DNA of 64,000 nucleotides from Halalkalibacter suaedae (GCF_017939705.1 NZ_JAGKSQ010000005.1:310001-374000), one strand, 5' to 3'. Shown: positions 52,641-63,068, counted from the first letter of the stretch. Notes: generated from the sequence alone by a model not told the origin. Program-made: numbers and translations.

Positions 52641-53591
52641 TTAATTTCCTAAAAATTCTTGAATGGCAAGTTGATTCTGCTCAAAATCGATTTCCAAAAC
52701 AGAACCAGCATGACTATAGCTTGCATCATAGAACGATTCATCAACTGGTATTCTAAGTGTTTCAATGTCATCTGGTTTTTTCAAGAGTATATCAGACATA
52801 AGCCCTAACACTTCTGTATTGCCGAGGTTCGTTTCAATATAAGGTTGGACTGTACCAACTACTCTAGGTAGCTTCGTAATTCCTGTTACACTTAGTACTT
52901 CTTCTTTGATTGCATTTAATACCTCTTGCTGACGAGCAACTCGTCCAAAGTCCCCCTCTGAGTCAGCACGGAAACGGGCATAACCTAGTAGCTCTTTCCC
53001 GTTTAACTGTTGGAGACCTGGCTCAATAACGACACCAATCTTCTCAGACATCCTCTTTTGCACATCAATTTCTACTCCGTCTGGTGCTAGTGCATCAACA
53101 GCAGCTTCAAACCCTTTGAAGTCAACAAGTGCATAATAATGAATATCAATATCGAAGTTTTGCTTTAACGTCGATCTTAAAAGTTCTGCTCCACCAAGAA
53201 AATAAGCAGTATTTATTTTGTAATTACGGTAACCAGGAATTTCGACATAAGTATCTCTCATAAACGAAACAAGCTTTGCCGTGTTTGCTTGAGGATCATA
53301 TTGGGCCACCATGATTGTATCTGTTCTTGCAGGTTCGTCATCTTCCCGGGCATCAACCCCAAGTAACAGAATATTAACCTTACCCAACTCATTCACAACT
53401 GCCCCGTTAAAGTCTTCAGGTTCTTTCACTTTCTCTGATTTCACTGCTGATTCACCAGCTTGTCTTCCTTCATTGTATTGAAAGATGATATAGCCAACTA
53501 AGCAGCCTAGAATTAGCAATAAAAATAGCAATATTTTAAGTAAACGTCTTCTCACTTTTGATTTTGATTTTTTGTAATCTTTTCTTCTCAT
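52641..53591 (-). CDS. LytR-CpsA-Psr (LCP) family wall polymer transferase
   Basis: Attaches anionic polymers such as teichoic acids to peptidoglycan from undecaprenyl carriers, outside the membrane. 316 aa: basic cytoplasmic N-terminus, one membrane helix (about residues 16-38), then the LCP domain with NILLLGVDAREDDEPARTDTIMV, RDTYVEIPGY and YARFRADSEGDFGRVARQQ (arginines that bind the pyrophosphate). AAGGACG lies upstream of the ATG. It is TagU/LytR-like; which paralogue cannot be decided. Confidence 0.92.
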   Translation of the reverse strand: MRRKDYKKSKSKVRRRLLKILLFLLLILGCLVGYIIFQYNEGRQAGESAVKSEKVKEPEDFNGAVVNELGKVNILLLGVDAREDDEPARTDTIMVAQYDPQANTAKLVSFMRDTYVEIPGYRNYKINTAYFLGGAELLRSTLKQNFDIDIHYYALVDFKGFEAAVDALAPDGVEIDVQKRMSEKIGVVIEPGLQQLNGKELLGYARFRADSEGDFGRVARQQEVLNAIKEEVLSVTGITKLPRVVGTVQPYIETNLGNTEVLGLMSDILLKKPDDIETLRIPVDESFYDASYSHAGSVLEIDFEQNQLAIQEFLGN

Positions 53592-53757
53592 CAGGTTCCG
53601 TCCTTCTCTAAATGTCTGCTAGACGCGTATAAAAATCAACAAACTTTGACTATTTTCTTATCATACCATAGATTGCTAGACAACGAGATGAACTTTTTCT
53701 AGAAATATTCATACCTATTTTTGGGCAAAATTTAAGCGACACTAATTATATGAAATT

Positions 53758-53794
53758 AAAAGTGCCTCTGAGAATCATTTCTCAAAGGCACTTT
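53758..53794 (-). terminator. Terminator of the gcv operon
   Basis: A 16-bp stem with one mismatch (53758-53774 with 53779-53794). The minus strand continues TTTTAATTTC. Lies about 45 nt after gcvPB. Confidence 0.82.
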
Positions 53795-53837
53795 GCTATA
53801 GTCTAAGGGATACTAAGCCCTTGGTACTATCTCGCTT

Positions 53838-55292
53838 TTATTGCTTATCATATTTTAAAATTGGTTTCCTAGCTGCTGTTGTTTCATCAAGTCTTGAAAT
53901 AACGGTATTATGTGGAGCTTCTTGGACAACTTCTGGAGTTTCTTCAACTTCACGAGCAATTTGAATCATTGCTTCAATAAATTCATCTAATGTTTCTTTC
54001 GACTCAGTTTCTGTCGGCTCAATCATCATGCATTCTTCTACATTTAAAGGGAAATAAATCGTAGGTGGATGATAGCCAAAATCAAGCAAACGCTTTGCAA
54101 TATCTAGTGTTCGAACACCCAATTTCTTTTGTCGACTGCCGGAGATAACAAATTCGTGTTTACAATGCTGCTTATAAGGAAGTTCGAAGTGTGGCTCTAA
54201 CCTTCTCATCATATAGTTAGCATTTAATACAGCATACTCCGATACTTTACGTAATCCGTCTGGTCCCATTGTACGGATGTACGTATAGGCTCTTACATTA
54301 ATACCAAAGTTTCCATAATAAGGCTTAACTCGGCCAATTGACTCTGGACGGTTATAATCTAACTCATATTTACCATCATTTTTGATGATAAGTGGTTTAG
54401 GTAAGTAAGGAATTAGGTCCTTTTTCACTCCAACTGGTCCAGAACCTGGTCCCCCACCACCATGTGGTCCTGTAAATGTTTTGTGAAGATTAAGGTGAAC
54501 AACATCAAAGCCCATATCTCCTGGTCGAGCAATCCCTAGAATGGCATTTGAATTGGCCCCATCATAATAGAGCTTTCCTCCAGCTTTATGGATAATCGAT
54601 GCCATCTCAACAATATTGCTCTCAAATAGACCAAGTGTATTCGGATTAGTTAGCATCAGAGCTGCTGTGTCCTCACCAACAACCTCATTAAGATGTTCAA
54701 GATCGACTAGACCATTTTCATCGGTACGTACAGTAACTGAATCAAACCCAGCCACTGTAGCAGATGCCGGATTGGTTCCATGAGCCGAATCAGGAACAAT
54801 CACTTTCGTACGGTGAAAATCTCCATTTGCTTCATGGAAGGCACGTATCATCATTAGTCCAGTCCACTCACCATGTGCTCCGGCTGCAGGCTGTAAAGTA
54901 ACTTCATCCATGCCTGTAATTTCCGCAAGAGATGTTTGCAGATCATATAATAATTCAAGAGCACCCTGGACTTGTTCAGCCGGTTGGTACGGATGAATAT
55001 GTGCAAGCCCTTCAAACCTCGCGACATTCTCATTAATCTTAGGATTATACTTCATTGTACAAGAACCTAACGGATAAAACCCTGAGTCAACACCATGATT
55101 TCTTTTTGATAGTGCTGTATAATGGCGCATAATATCTAACTCAGAAACCTCTGGTAACTCTGCTTCTGTTTCTCTAATAAACTCTGCAGGCACTAAATCA
55201 TTTATGTTTTGTTCTGGGACATCAAGTGTTGGTAGACTATGGCCGACACGTCCTGGCTTGCTTCGTTCAAAAATGAGCAACTGATCTGTCAT
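53838..55292 (-). CDS. gcvPB: Glycine dehydrogenase (decarboxylating) subunit 2
   Basis: PLP-containing half of split P-protein, which decarboxylates glycine and passes the aminomethyl group to lipoyl-GcvH. 484 aa. PLP lysine in [21 protein letters not shown] (near residue 268), and [13 protein letters not shown] near the N-terminus. Its ATG overlaps the gcvPA stop. Last gene of gcvT-gcvPA-gcvPB. Confidence 0.97.
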   Translation of the reverse strand: MTDQLLIFERSKPGRVGHSLPTLDVPEQNINDLVPAEFIRETEAELPEVSELDIMRHYTALSKRNHGVDSGFYPLGSCTMKYNPKINENVARFEGLAHIHPYQPAEQVQGALELLYDLQTSLAEITGMDEVTLQPAAGAHGEWTGLMMIRAFHEANGDFHRTKVIVPDSAHGTNPASATVAGFDSVTVRTDENGLVDLEHLNEVVGEDTAALMLTNPNTLGLFESNIVEMASIIHKAGGKLYYDGANSNAILGIARPGDMGFDVVHLNLHKTFTGPHGGGGPGSGPVGVKKDLIPYLPKPLIIKNDGKYELDYNRPESIGRVKPYYGNFGINVRAYTYIRTMGPDGLRKVSEYAVLNANYMMRRLEPHFELPYKQHCKHEFVISGSRQKKLGVRTLDIAKRLLDFGYHPPTIYFPLNVEECMMIEPTETESKETLDEFIEAMIQIAREVEETPEVVQEAPHNTVISRLDETTAARKPILKYDKQ

Positions 55293-56638
55293 TATTGTAG
55301 CCCTCCCAATTCTTTAGCGAACATTTCAATTTCTTCCCTTGTTCGAACTTCTGTTACTGCGATGAGCATATGATTTTCAAGTGTGGGATTATCACGACCG
55401 AGATCATAGCCGCCAATGAAACCTTTTTCAAAGAGTTCTTGATTCACTTGCTCGACAGGTTTTGTTACCTTTACAACAAATTCATTAAAACTCGGTTGGT
55501 GATCATACGCTAACTCAACACCATTTTCCTTGAGCATTTTCTTCATATATGCTGCTTTTTGGACGTTTTGATAAGCCATTTCTCGCACACCTTTTTTGCC
55601 AATAGCTGTCATAGCAACTGAAGCTGCAAGTGCATTTAATGCTTGGTTTGAACAAATGTTAGAAGTCGCTTTTTCACGTCGAATATGTTGCTCACGTGCT
55701 TGAAGTGTAAGAACAAATCCTCTTTGTCCATGTTCATCAGTCGTTTGGCCGACAAGCCTTCCTGGTACTTTTCTCATCAATTTCTTTGTCGTTGCAAAAT
55801 ATCCACAATGAGGACCACCAAATTGAGTTGAAATCCCAAAAGGCTGTGCATCTCCAACCACAATATCTGCCCCAAATTCGCCAGGTGACTTCAATAGACC
55901 AAGAGAAAGGGGGTTACTTGAAACAACAAATAGTGCCTTTTCACTATGCGTAACCGCTTCTATTTCAGCAAGTGGCTCTAAGTTCCCAAAAAAGTTTGGA
56001 TATTGAACGACAACACAAGCTGCATTCTCATCGTAGACTTCTTTTAACTGCTCTAGATCTGTCACGCCATCCTTCGTGTCAATCTCAATCACGTTCAATC
56101 GTTGGCCGGTTGCATTTGTTTTTAATACGGCACGAGCCTCAGGATGGACAGATTTTGACACTAGAATCGTTTTCTTTTTTGTTTGTCCAGCACATAGCAT
56201 TGCCGCCTCTGCTAGTGCTGTTGGTCCATCATACATAGATGAATTAGCAAGATCCATTCCCGTTAATTCACAAATCATCGTTTGAAATTCAAAGATTGCT
56301 TGTAGTTCTCCTTGAGAGATTTCGGGCTGGTAAGGTGTATATGCTGTATAAAATTCAGAACGAGAAATGACATGGTCGACAATTGATGGAATATAATGCT
56401 CGTAGACCCCTGCCCCTAAAAAAGAAGGGACTTGCTTAATTGATACATTCTTACTTGCTAATCCTTGAAAGTAACGAACCAATTCCGGTTCACGCAAAGC
56501 TTCTTTTAACTTCATTTCACCATTAAATCGAATATCCTTTGGAATGTCAGAAAATAACTCTTCAATCGAATCGACTCCGATCACTTCAAGCATTTCCTTC
56601 TGATCAGCTTCAGTCATTGGTAAATAACGATGGTTCAT
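55292..56638 (-). CDS. gcvPA: Glycine dehydrogenase (decarboxylating) subunit 1
   Basis: Other half of split P-protein; forms the alpha2-beta2 enzyme with GcvPB. 448 aa. Typical segments [41 protein letters not shown] are present (landmarks around residues 75-110), [11 protein letters not shown] and [10 protein letters not shown]. 11 nt after gcvT; overlaps gcvPB by one base. Confidence 0.97.
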   Translation of the reverse strand: MNHRYLPMTEADQKEMLEVIGVDSIEELFSDIPKDIRFNGEMKLKEALREPELVRYFQGLASKNVSIKQVPSFLGAGVYEHYIPSIVDHVISRSEFYTAYTPYQPEISQGELQAIFEFQTMICELTGMDLANSSMYDGPTALAEAAMLCAGQTKKKTILVSKSVHPEARAVLKTNATGQRLNVIEIDTKDGVTDLEQLKEVYDENAACVVVQYPNFFGNLEPLAEIEAVTHSEKALFVVSSNPLSLGLLKSPGEFGADIVVGDAQPFGISTQFGGPHCGYFATTKKLMRKVPGRLVGQTTDEHGQRGFVLTLQAREQHIRREKATSNICSNQALNALAASVAMTAIGKKGVREMAYQNVQKAAYMKKMLKENGVELAYDHQPSFNEFVVKVTKPVEQVNQELFEKGFIGGYDLGRDNPTLENHMLIAVTEVRTREEIEMFAKELGGLQ

Positions 56639-56649
56639 CTAAAGTCCCC

Positions 56650-57747
56650 CTAGCTCTTTTTGTAAAACGGTGTTGCGATCACTATAGCCTTCAAACGTTT
56701 TTTTCGTATTTGAACCTCAACTTCTGTCCCAAGTGCTGTGTGCGACTTATCAATAAGAACAAGACCCACATTTTTCTTTAACGTTGGAGACTGTGTCCCC
56801 GTTGTCACCGTCCCAACCTGAACTCCATTAACAAAAACCTCATACCCCGTACGTGGAATTCCTTTATCAATCATTTCAATCCCGACAAGTTTTCTTGTCA
56901 ATCCTTGTTCCTTTTGTTTTGCAAGAGCTTCTTTCCCGATGAAGTCAGCCTCTTTGTTTACTTTAACAGCAAAACCAATTCCAGCTTCGAGTGGAGAGAT
57001 ATCCTTCGATAGTTCTTGACCATATAACGGCAACCGTGCTTCAAAGCGGAGCGTATCACGAGCACCTAAACCACAAGGAACAATTCCCTCTGCTTGACCT
57101 TCACTTAGTATCGCTTTCCATAATACCGGTGCATGTATTGAATCACAGTACAACTCAAACCCATCTTCTCCTGTATAACCAGTTCGTGAAACCAGCACAT
57201 CGATACCAGCTATTTTTACTTGATCTACAAAATGAAAGAATGAAATTTCTGATAATGGAAAGGCTGTTTGCTTTTGTAGAATTTGTTCAGCTAATGGACC
57301 TTGAATTGCTAATTGAGCTACTTCGTCTGATATGTTAGTAATCGTAACAGCATCAATCTCATGCTCCTTCATCCAAGCAACATCTTTTTCAATATTAGAG
57401 GCATTTATTACTAGTAGAAAATGATCCTCTGCCTTACGGTATATTAATAAATCATCAACCGTCCCACCATTTTCATAGCACATCGCTGTGTACTGAGCTT
57501 GACCGTCAACTAGCTTAGAGACATCATTTGTAACAAGCCTTTGCAAATAGTCTAAAGCCTGATCCCCCTTCACCTCAACTTCACCCATGTGAGAGACATC
57601 GAAGAGACCTGCTTTTGTCCGAACAGCTTCATGTTCTTCTTTGATACTAGAAAACTGAACGGGTAAGTCCCAACCACCAAAATCAATCGTTTTTGCCCCA
57701 TATTCTAAATAAGTTTCAAATAAAGGTGTTTTCTTTAATTCTGTCAT
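56650..57747 (-). CDS. gcvT: Aminomethyltransferase (glycine cleavage T-protein)
   Basis: Releases ammonia and forms methylenetetrahydrofolate from aminomethyl-GcvH. 365 aa. [21 protein letters not shown] and [16 protein letters not shown]-terminal motifs, the catalytic-region [16 protein letters not shown], and C-terminal barrel with GxV-type [21 protein letters not shown]-like site upstream of ATG. First gene of the operon, directly behind the tandem glycine riboswitch. Confidence 0.97.
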   Translation of the reverse strand: MTELKKTPLFETYLEYGAKTIDFGGWDLPVQFSSIKEEHEAVRTKAGLFDVSHMGEVEVKGDQALDYLQRLVTNDVSKLVDGQAQYTAMCYENGGTVDDLLIYRKAEDHFLLVINASNIEKDVAWMKEHEIDAVTITNISDEVAQLAIQGPLAEQILQKQTAFPLSEISFFHFVDQVKIAGIDVLVSRTGYTGEDGFELYCDSIHAPVLWKAILSEGQAEGIVPCGLGARDTLRFEARLPLYGQELSKDISPLEAGIGFAVKVNKEADFIGKEALAKQKEQGLTRKLVGIEMIDKGIPRTGYEVFVNGVQVGTVTTGTQSPTLKKNVGLVLIDKSHTALGTEVEVQIRKKRLKAIVIATPFYKKS

Positions 57748-57804
57748 CTTAGCCCTCCTCGTAATTAAGCTTCATTTCATTGAGATGCTTTCTAAATCAC
57801 TAAA

Positions 57805-57849
57805 AAAAGGACAGGGTTATACACATGAACTGTGTATAACCCTGTCCTT
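57805..57849 (-). terminator. Riboswitch expression-platform terminator
   Basis: A perfect 19-bp stem (57805-57823 with 57831-57849) is followed on the minus strand by TTTTTTTAG. Its promoter-proximal arm abuts the last helix of the second glycine aptamer, so ligand binding can decide whether it forms. Confidence 0.88.
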
Positions 57850-58030
57850 TAACCAGAAAGTTTCCTGTTGTTTAAACAAACGCCAGTGTCTTCGTGGGTG
57901 GCTCAAGTGAGCACTCTCCAGAGTCGCGTCAAATAAGAGTCTTCTTTACCTGAGAGATTCACAACTGATTTACAGAAATCGTTGCTTGCTCCTTCGGCGC
58001 TGCAGCAACTGCCACAGTCTCTCCCCTTAT
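57850..58030 (-). promoter_or_regulatory. Tandem glycine riboswitch of the gcv operon
   Basis: Two consecutive gcvT-type aptamers on the minus strand. Aptamer I (about 58030-57930) contains GGGGAGAGACTG, GCGCCGAAGGAGCAA and TCTCTCAGGTAAA; aptamer II (about 57925-57850) contains CTCTGGAGAGTG, GCCACCCACGAAGACA and CTTTCTGGTTAAAGGACAG. A terminator hairpin follows, which makes this an ON switch that lets gcvT-gcvPA-gcvPB be read when glycine is high. Confidence 0.93.
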
Positions 58031-58243
58031 CCTCATCCGCATCTTATGTAGTTGACTACTCATAATTTTGACTATTTTTGTCCATACTACTAATACATGA
58101 TTACTTCATTCGGTTTTCTATTAATATCCTAACAAGATAGGACACTTCTTGCAACTATTTTATTTAAAAACTTAAAGTTTCATACATTTTTGTCTTTTTC
58201 ATTCGGATATGGGTGTTCTTGAATAGGAGAAAGGGTGATATAA
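58031..58243. other. Divergent promoter region between gcv and yqhH
   Basis: About 210 bp of AT-rich DNA that must hold the promoters for the riboswitch leader (minus) and for yqhH (plus). I could not fix convincing -35/-10 pairs by eye. Confidence 0.4.
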
Positions 58244-59929
58244 ATGAAGATTGATCTACAATTTGATCAAGAATGGGCTGAACTATTTTCTGAACGTTTA
58301 CAGCAAGATGGACCCTGGTCTAATTGGGAAATGTTCAAATTAGCATATGAAGCAGAGGAGCATCAAATCATTCCAGATTTTCACGGATTGCTTGCTCCTA
58401 AACATCTTCCTCAATTAAAACCATTTCCACATCAAATCGAAGTCGCTAATACCGTCATTGAACAAATGAATGGTAAGGCAATCCTAGCTGATGAAGTTGG
58501 ACTTGGTAAAACAATTGAAGCCGGATTAATTTTAAAAGAATACATGATTCGAGGTCTTGTAAAAAAAGTCTTAATTCTTGTCCCTGCATCTCTCGTCTCA
58601 CAATGGGCAATCGAGTTAAATAGTAAATTTCATATCCCCGCTGTCGCTCAAAAAAAAGCATATGTATGGGAACAGTGTGAAGTTGTTGTCGCATCAATGG
58701 ATACAGCGAAGCGACAACCACATCGGGATATTGTCCTCGACCAACCATATGATCTCGTTATCATTGATGAAGCACACAAACTAAAAAACCCAAAAACAAA
58801 AAATTATGAGTTTATTAAACAGCTCAAAAAGAAATTTTGTTTACTTCTTACAGCAACACCTGTTCAAAATAAGCTAGAAGAAATCTTTAATCTCGTCTCA
58901 CTACTAAAACCTGGACATCTTGGCGATATCAGCTCATTTGAACAAGAATACCGTACAAACAAGCGTTCTCCTCGAAATGAAGAAAAGCTAAGAGAACTAG
59001 TTAACAAAGTCATGGTCCGTAATCGCCGAGAAGAAACAGGGATTGAATGGACGAAACGGATCGTTGAAACGGTCGACATTGAATTTAGCGATTCAGAACG
59101 GGCTTTTTATGATGAGATTGAACAATTAGCAGGAGATTCAAGTCATTTTGGCTTACTCACACTGAAACGAGAGCTATGTAGCAGCCGCGAAGCAGCCTTT
59201 ATGACATTAAAAAATATGATTGAGCGTGCTCATGCTGAGGAAAAAACACTACCAAAGGCTGAGAATTTACTAGCAAAAATAGGTGAGGTTGACGGACACG
59301 CTAAGGCTGAAAAAGCACTTGAGATTATCCAAAAAATTGACGATAAGGTGATTATCTTCACTGAATATCGAGCAACTCAGCTTTATTTACAATGGTATCT
59401 CAAACAAAATGGGATCTCTTCTGTTCCTTTTCGTGGTGGTTTCAAACGAGGCAAAAAGGATTGGATGAGACAACTATTTCAAAATCATGCACAGGTGCTA
59501 ATTGCTACTGAAGCTGGTGGTGAGGGAATTAACCTGCAATTTTGCAGCCATATTATCAATTACGATTTACCATGGAATCCAATGCGAATTGAACAAAGAA
59601 TCGGACGAATTCATAGACTTGGACAGCAAAATGATGTACATATCTATAATTTTGCTGTTAAGAATACGGTCGAACAGCATATTCTAAAGCTACTCTATGA
59701 AAAAATTGATTTATTTGAATCAGTCATTGGTGAATTAGATGAGATTTTGACTAAGATCAATCTCCCATCTGTAGAGGATTATGTTCAAGACATTCTGCTA
59801 ACCTCAGATTCAGAAGGAGAAATGCAAATCAAATTCGATCATCTTGCAGCAATTATGAATGATGCTGCTGAAGAAGCTAAGGACCATTCAGAGGAGGAAT
59901 CGATCGATGCAACAGCATCAAGTTCATGA
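58244..59929 (+). CDS. yqhH: SNF2-family DNA/RNA helicase YqhH
   Basis: Superfamily 2 translocase. 561 aa. Q-like N-terminus, motif I ADEVGLGKTIEAGLI (near residues 84-98), Ia VPASLVSQW, motif II IIDEAHKLKN, motif III TATPVQN, then the second RecA domain with VIIFTEYRATQ, ATEAGGEGINLQF and QRIGRIHRLGQ. The role in Bacillus is not established. AAAGGGTG lies upstream of the ATG; yqhG overlaps its 3' end by 23 nt, so the two are coupled. Divergent from gcvT as in B. subtilis. Confidence 0.95.
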   Translation: MKIDLQFDQEWAELFSERLQQDGPWSNWEMFKLAYEAEEHQIIPDFHGLLAPKHLPQLKPFPHQIEVANTVIEQMNGKAILADEVGLGKTIEAGLILKEYMIRGLVKKVLILVPASLVSQWAIELNSKFHIPAVAQKKAYVWEQCEVVVASMDTAKRQPHRDIVLDQPYDLVIIDEAHKLKNPKTKNYEFIKQLKKKFCLLLTATPVQNKLEEIFNLVSLLKPGHLGDISSFEQEYRTNKRSPRNEEKLRELVNKVMVRNRREETGIEWTKRIVETVDIEFSDSERAFYDEIEQLAGDSSHFGLLTLKRELCSSREAAFMTLKNMIERAHAEEKTLPKAENLLAKIGEVDGHAKAEKALEIIQKIDDKVIIFTEYRATQLYLQWYLKQNGISSVPFRGGFKRGKKDWMRQLFQNHAQVLIATEAGGEGINLQFCSHIINYDLPWNPMRIEQRIGRIHRLGQQNDVHIYNFAVKNTVEQHILKLLYEKIDLFESVIGELDEILTKINLPSVEDYVQDILLTSDSEGEMQIKFDHLAAIMNDAAEEAKDHSEEESIDATASSS

Positions 59930-60701
59930 CTTTCTAGAAAGATATTTTGAAGCAAACGATAGTCCAATTATTGAGGGGGATCGATCCTATTTAACAGTTC
60001 AACTATCAATTGAACTTGATAAATTATTAATGAATCGCCCTTTCTATTGGCACTATTTAGAGAAAACAGGAGCAGATCCCAATCCGATGAAGGTGACCTT
60101 TATAACTGATCAGACAAAGAAACCTGAGAACCTAAACGGGGAATTTGTTCATTTTGGTGCACCAAGACTTCGCCAACTTTTTTCATCCACTCGCGAGCTT
60201 GGAGGCGTGATTAGACTTTACGAAAATATAAATGCCTCTGGGCAAAAGTCAATTCCACTCCAGCCCTGGCTATGTATGAATGTCAAAGTTTCATTCCAAT
60301 GTGACCGAAAAAAAGATGTTCTTCTCTCTCTAGGACTTAATTTAATCCATGGTCAAATTGTTTTGAATTTCTTTGATAAGATACGTACAAAGGACTTAAC
60401 TCCTAGAATACCGGATTATTGTTTTACACTATCACCACTAATTACAGCAAAGAGTGGTCTAATCCGTCTTCAGAAAATGGTTCAAACCTATGCTGAAAAT
60501 GAAGATTCCTCTTGGGCAGAAGAGGCCATTACTAGATGGAATGAGGATTTAAATCTACTTGAGTCATTTTATGAGGAATACGAAGAAAAACCTGATAGCT
60601 ATCATTTAGAAAAGCAAGCCTTAGAGGAACAGTATAAGCCTAATATTCACGTCTCCATTATTAACGGCGGCATGTTCTATGTACAACAGCAGGTCTTTTA
60701 A
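59907..60701 (+). CDS. yqhG: Conserved protein YqhG
   Basis: 264 aa, soluble, Firmicutes-specific family of unknown function, consistently paired with yqhH. The longest frame starts at 59859, but GGAGGAA lies about 9 nt before the ATG at 59907 (MQQHQVHDFLERYF), inside the yqhH end. Mixed alpha/beta content, no recognisable catalytic motif; the C-terminal third is acidic and helical (ESFYEEYEEKPDS). Probably acts with the YqhH translocase; this is inferred from the overlap only. Confidence 0.88.
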   Translation: MQQHQVHDFLERYFEANDSPIIEGDRSYLTVQLSIELDKLLMNRPFYWHYLEKTGADPNPMKVTFITDQTKKPENLNGEFVHFGAPRLRQLFSSTRELGGVIRLYENINASGQKSIPLQPWLCMNVKVSFQCDRKKDVLLSLGLNLIHGQIVLNFFDKIRTKDLTPRIPDYCFTLSPLITAKSGLIRLQKMVQTYAENEDSSWAEEAITRWNEDLNLLESFYEEYEEKPDSYHLEKQALEEQYKPNIHVSIINGGMFYVQQQVF

Positions 60702-60773
60702 GAAAAAGGGTCTACTGTTCTGAGAATTATAATGCTCACTTAATAAGTCATAATGACACGAAAAAACAAAATA

Positions 60774-60804
60774 AAGCCCGTAATGATAAACAAATTACGG
60801 GCTT
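60774..60804. terminator. Bidirectional terminator between yqhG and yqgW
   Basis: An 11-bp stem AAGCCCGTAAT / ATTACGGGCTT with a 9-nt loop and flanking A/T runs between convergent genes. Confidence 0.85.
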
Positions 60805-60837
60805 AAAAAATAGATTCATTTGTATATGAGCTAAGTC

Positions 60838-61026
60838 TTAGTGACCTGTAGGTGCTCCGCCTCCAGTTGTGAGGATCGAAATAATCGTAGCAATTGAAAA
60901 CCATCCAAAAACCACAAATGAAATCCCTGCAAATCCAACAGCAAAGAAATTCTTACGACGAACCTCTCGAATAATCGCTACTGCACTAATCAATGCGACA
61001 ATTAAAAGTATGATAGATAAGAACAT
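60838..61026 (-). CDS. yqgW: Small membrane protein, DUF2759 (YqgW-like)
   Basis: 62 aa with two predicted helices (about residues 2-22 and 28-52) and a short Gly/Pro tail (GGGAPTGH). GGAGGGAAAG lies upstream of the ATG. Placement next to the yqgX and yqgY homologues supports the name. Function unknown. Confidence 0.7.
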   Translation of the reverse strand: MFLSIILLIVALISAVAIIREVRRKNFFAVGFAGISFVVFGWFSIATIISILTTGGGAPTGH

Positions 61027-61237
61027 TCTGACTTTCCCTCCTTATGTAAACAGATTGACTAGTCTAATTATAAGCATAAAAATGAATTAATCCGCTTATA
61101 ATTTTGACAAAGCGAGTACAAATACAATGTTACATTTAGTTTGGACATTTTACGTATATTTTACTCTTAATTATCCTGTTTGTCGAGATCCTTCTTCTAT
61201 TGTATGATAAAGCTACTACAAATTTGGAGGGAATCAA

Positions 61238-61873
61238 ATGAAATGGACACAACTTCCATTAGGTCCACTACAAACAAATGCCTATATTTTTGAAAATGCT
61301 GATAAAGAAGCAATTATTTTTGATCCAGGTGGAAATGGTCGTGAATTAGTAAGCTGGTTACAAGATCGTTCATTAAAGCCTCTAGCAATTTTACTAACGC
61401 ATGCTCATTTTGACCATATCGGGGCTGTCGACGAAGTTCGTGATGCCTTTTCATGTCCTGTCTATATCCATGAAAAGGAACAATATTGGTTGACCGATCC
61501 GGTTCAAAATGGCTCACAGCGTTTTCTCGGTAATGAAGGAATTATTGTAAAAAAGGCAGATAAAATTATTAAAAATGAATACACGCTCACCATTGGTTCT
61601 TTTCGCTTTGAGATGTTCGAAACACCAGGTCACTCTCCAGGAAGCATTTCTTACTATTGTAAAGAAGAAAATATCGTTTTCTCAGGAGATGTGTTGTTTG
61701 AACAAAGCATTGGCAGAACCGACTTAGCGGGTGGAAATGAGCAGCAACTCCTCTCAAGCATTCACCGAAAACTATTAGAACTACCTGAGGAAACAGTTGT
61801 CGCTTGTGGTCATGGACGTCCAACAACGATCGGCAAAGAGATGGACAGTAACCCTTTCTTGTCTGGTTTTTAA
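61238..61873 (+). CDS. yqgX: Metallo-beta-lactamase-fold hydrolase YqgX (glyoxalase II-like)
   Basis: 211 aa binuclear metal hydrolase. Motif THAHFDHIGA (near residues 55-64) supplies HxHxDH; further ligands lie in TPGHSPGS (His near 132), FSGDVLFEQSIGRTDL (Asp) and CGHGRPT (His). Best matches by eye are bacterial GloB2/YcbL-type thioester hydrolases; the substrate is not known. GGAGGG precedes the ATG. Transcribed opposite to its neighbours, with a bidirectional terminator at its 3' end. Confidence 0.92.
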   Translation: MKWTQLPLGPLQTNAYIFENADKEAIIFDPGGNGRELVSWLQDRSLKPLAILLTHAHFDHIGAVDEVRDAFSCPVYIHEKEQYWLTDPVQNGSQRFLGNEGIIVKKADKIIKNEYTLTIGSFRFEMFETPGHSPGSISYYCKEENIVFSGDVLFEQSIGRTDLAGGNEQQLLSSIHRKLLELPEETVVACGHGRPTTIGKEMDSNPFLSGF

Positions 61874-61898
61874 AAACAATATGATCAAATAACCAAAA

Positions 61899-61921
61899 AG
61901 AACCGCCATATCGGCGGTTCT
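61899..61921. terminator. Bidirectional terminator between yqgX and yqgY
   Basis: A 9-bp GC-rich stem AGAACCGCC / GGCGGTTCT with a 5-nt loop lies between the two convergent genes. Confidence 0.8.
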
Positions 61922-61938
61922 CTTCTTATGTAGCCAAA

Positions 61939-62184
61939 TTAATGATTACCAAAGCTTGGTACTAAAAGGAAGTGTGAATAATACGTAAATCCTACGAAGA
62001 AAATTGTACAGTAGGCACCAAAAATATAAATATACACACGCTCAGATAAGTTTAAATAACTTAATGCCAATAACGCCCCTGTTTGTGCGAAAAATAACAA
62101 AGCCATGTTAAACATATCACCTACAAAGAACAAAACAGCGAAAATCCCTGTCCAAAATGCTAAAACACGATACATACGATCCAT
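61939..62184 (-). CDS. yqgY: Small membrane protein, DUF2626 (YqgY)
   Basis: 81 aa with three predicted helices and the conserved MDRMYRVLAFWTGIFAVLFFVGDM start (landmark) and a C-terminal HFLLVPSFGNH. GGAGGG is about 8 nt upstream of the ATG. Single gene. Function unknown. Confidence 0.85.
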   Translation of the reverse strand: MDRMYRVLAFWTGIFAVLFFVGDMFNMALLFFAQTGALLALSYLNLSERVYIYIFGAYCTIFFVGFTYYSHFLLVPSFGNH

Positions 62185-62334
62185 TAAAATTTCCCTCCTT
62201 CACACACAAGTTACTACCCTGACTGTAGGAGTAATTGTAAAATAATATAATAATCCATGTAGTATTATTATATACATTGTTAATTAACTTGTAAATGGTG
62301 TAAGATTGGCAAAACTGTGTCTCATCTGAGAGCC

Positions 62335-62523
62335 TTACTTTTTATTCCGATGTCTTTTTATCAAAACAGAAAAGGCTAGTGGAATCATCCCGAACATATG
62401 AGAAGAGTATGGAAGTCGGTTTGCCTTGCGCTCTTCTTTCTCTGATCGTCTCAGTTCTCTAGGCTGATCCATTCTTCTAACAGCCTGCTGTGTAAGAAAT
62501 TTCACATAATCATTTAATGACAT
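62335..62523 (-). CDS. yqzE: YqzE family protein
   Basis: 62 aa, basic, with NDYVKFLTQQAVRRMDQPRE at the N-terminus and the family's FGMIPLAFSVLIKRH near the C-terminus, which may be a short membrane-associated helix. The longest frame opens with GTG at 62532; AGAGGTGA fits the ATG at 62523. In B. subtilis yqzE follows the comG operon; here aroK lies between them. Function unknown. Confidence 0.85.
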   Translation of the reverse strand: MSLNDYVKFLTQQAVRRMDQPRELRRSEKEERKANRLPYSSHMFGMIPLAFSVLIKRHRNKK

Positions 62524-62570
62524 GCTAATCACCTCTACTTATACTATAAGTAGTGTAACCATTTTGCTAT

Positions 62571-63068
62571 TTATTTAAGCAGTGATTTTAACTCTTGAAC
62601 AATAAAGTGGATACTTTTACCGGTAGTATTAATCGTATAGTCAGCTTCTTCATAAAATGGCAATCTCGATTGATATAATTTTTCAACATTGCTTTTATCC
62701 TCTTTCTCAAGCAATGGCCTTGTCGTATCGTCATTTAAACGTAAAAACACCTCTTCTAAATCACATTGTAAATAGATAATTTCACCCTTTTCTTTCATGA
62801 TTTCTCTATTTTCTGGACGCATGATAATTCCGCCACCAGTTGTTATGATTAGCTGATTTCCTGAGATCTGTTGTAATGCATTTGTTTCTAAGTCTCTAAA
62901 ATATGGCTCACCGTATTGTTTGAAAATCGTCGAGATGGATTGTCCTTCCATCTCTTCAATCCACTTATCTGTATCAGTTACTTGGTAACCCAGTGACTTT
63001 GCTAAAGCTTGCCCAACAGTTGTTTTACCTGAACCCATAAAACCCGTAATATATATATTATTTACCAT
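62571..63068 (-). CDS. aroK: Shikimate kinase
   Basis: Phosphorylates shikimate in the aromatic amino acid pathway. 165 aa. P-loop GFMGSGKTT (residues 8-16), shikimate-binding DTDKWIEE (33-40), FRDLE (near 58), TGGGIIMR (near 77) and lid arginine in DDTTRPLL. Its ATG overlaps the comGG stop, so it is read together with the competence operon. It is close in the window to aroQ but not in the same operon. Confidence 0.95.
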   Translation of the reverse strand: MVNNIYITGFMGSGKTTVGQALAKSLGYQVTDTDKWIEEMEGQSISTIFKQYGEPYFRDLETNALQQISGNQLIITTGGGIIMRPENREIMKEKGEIIYLQCDLEEVFLRLNDDTTRPLLEKEDKSNVEKLYQSRLPFYEEADYTINTTGKSIHFIVQELKSLLK

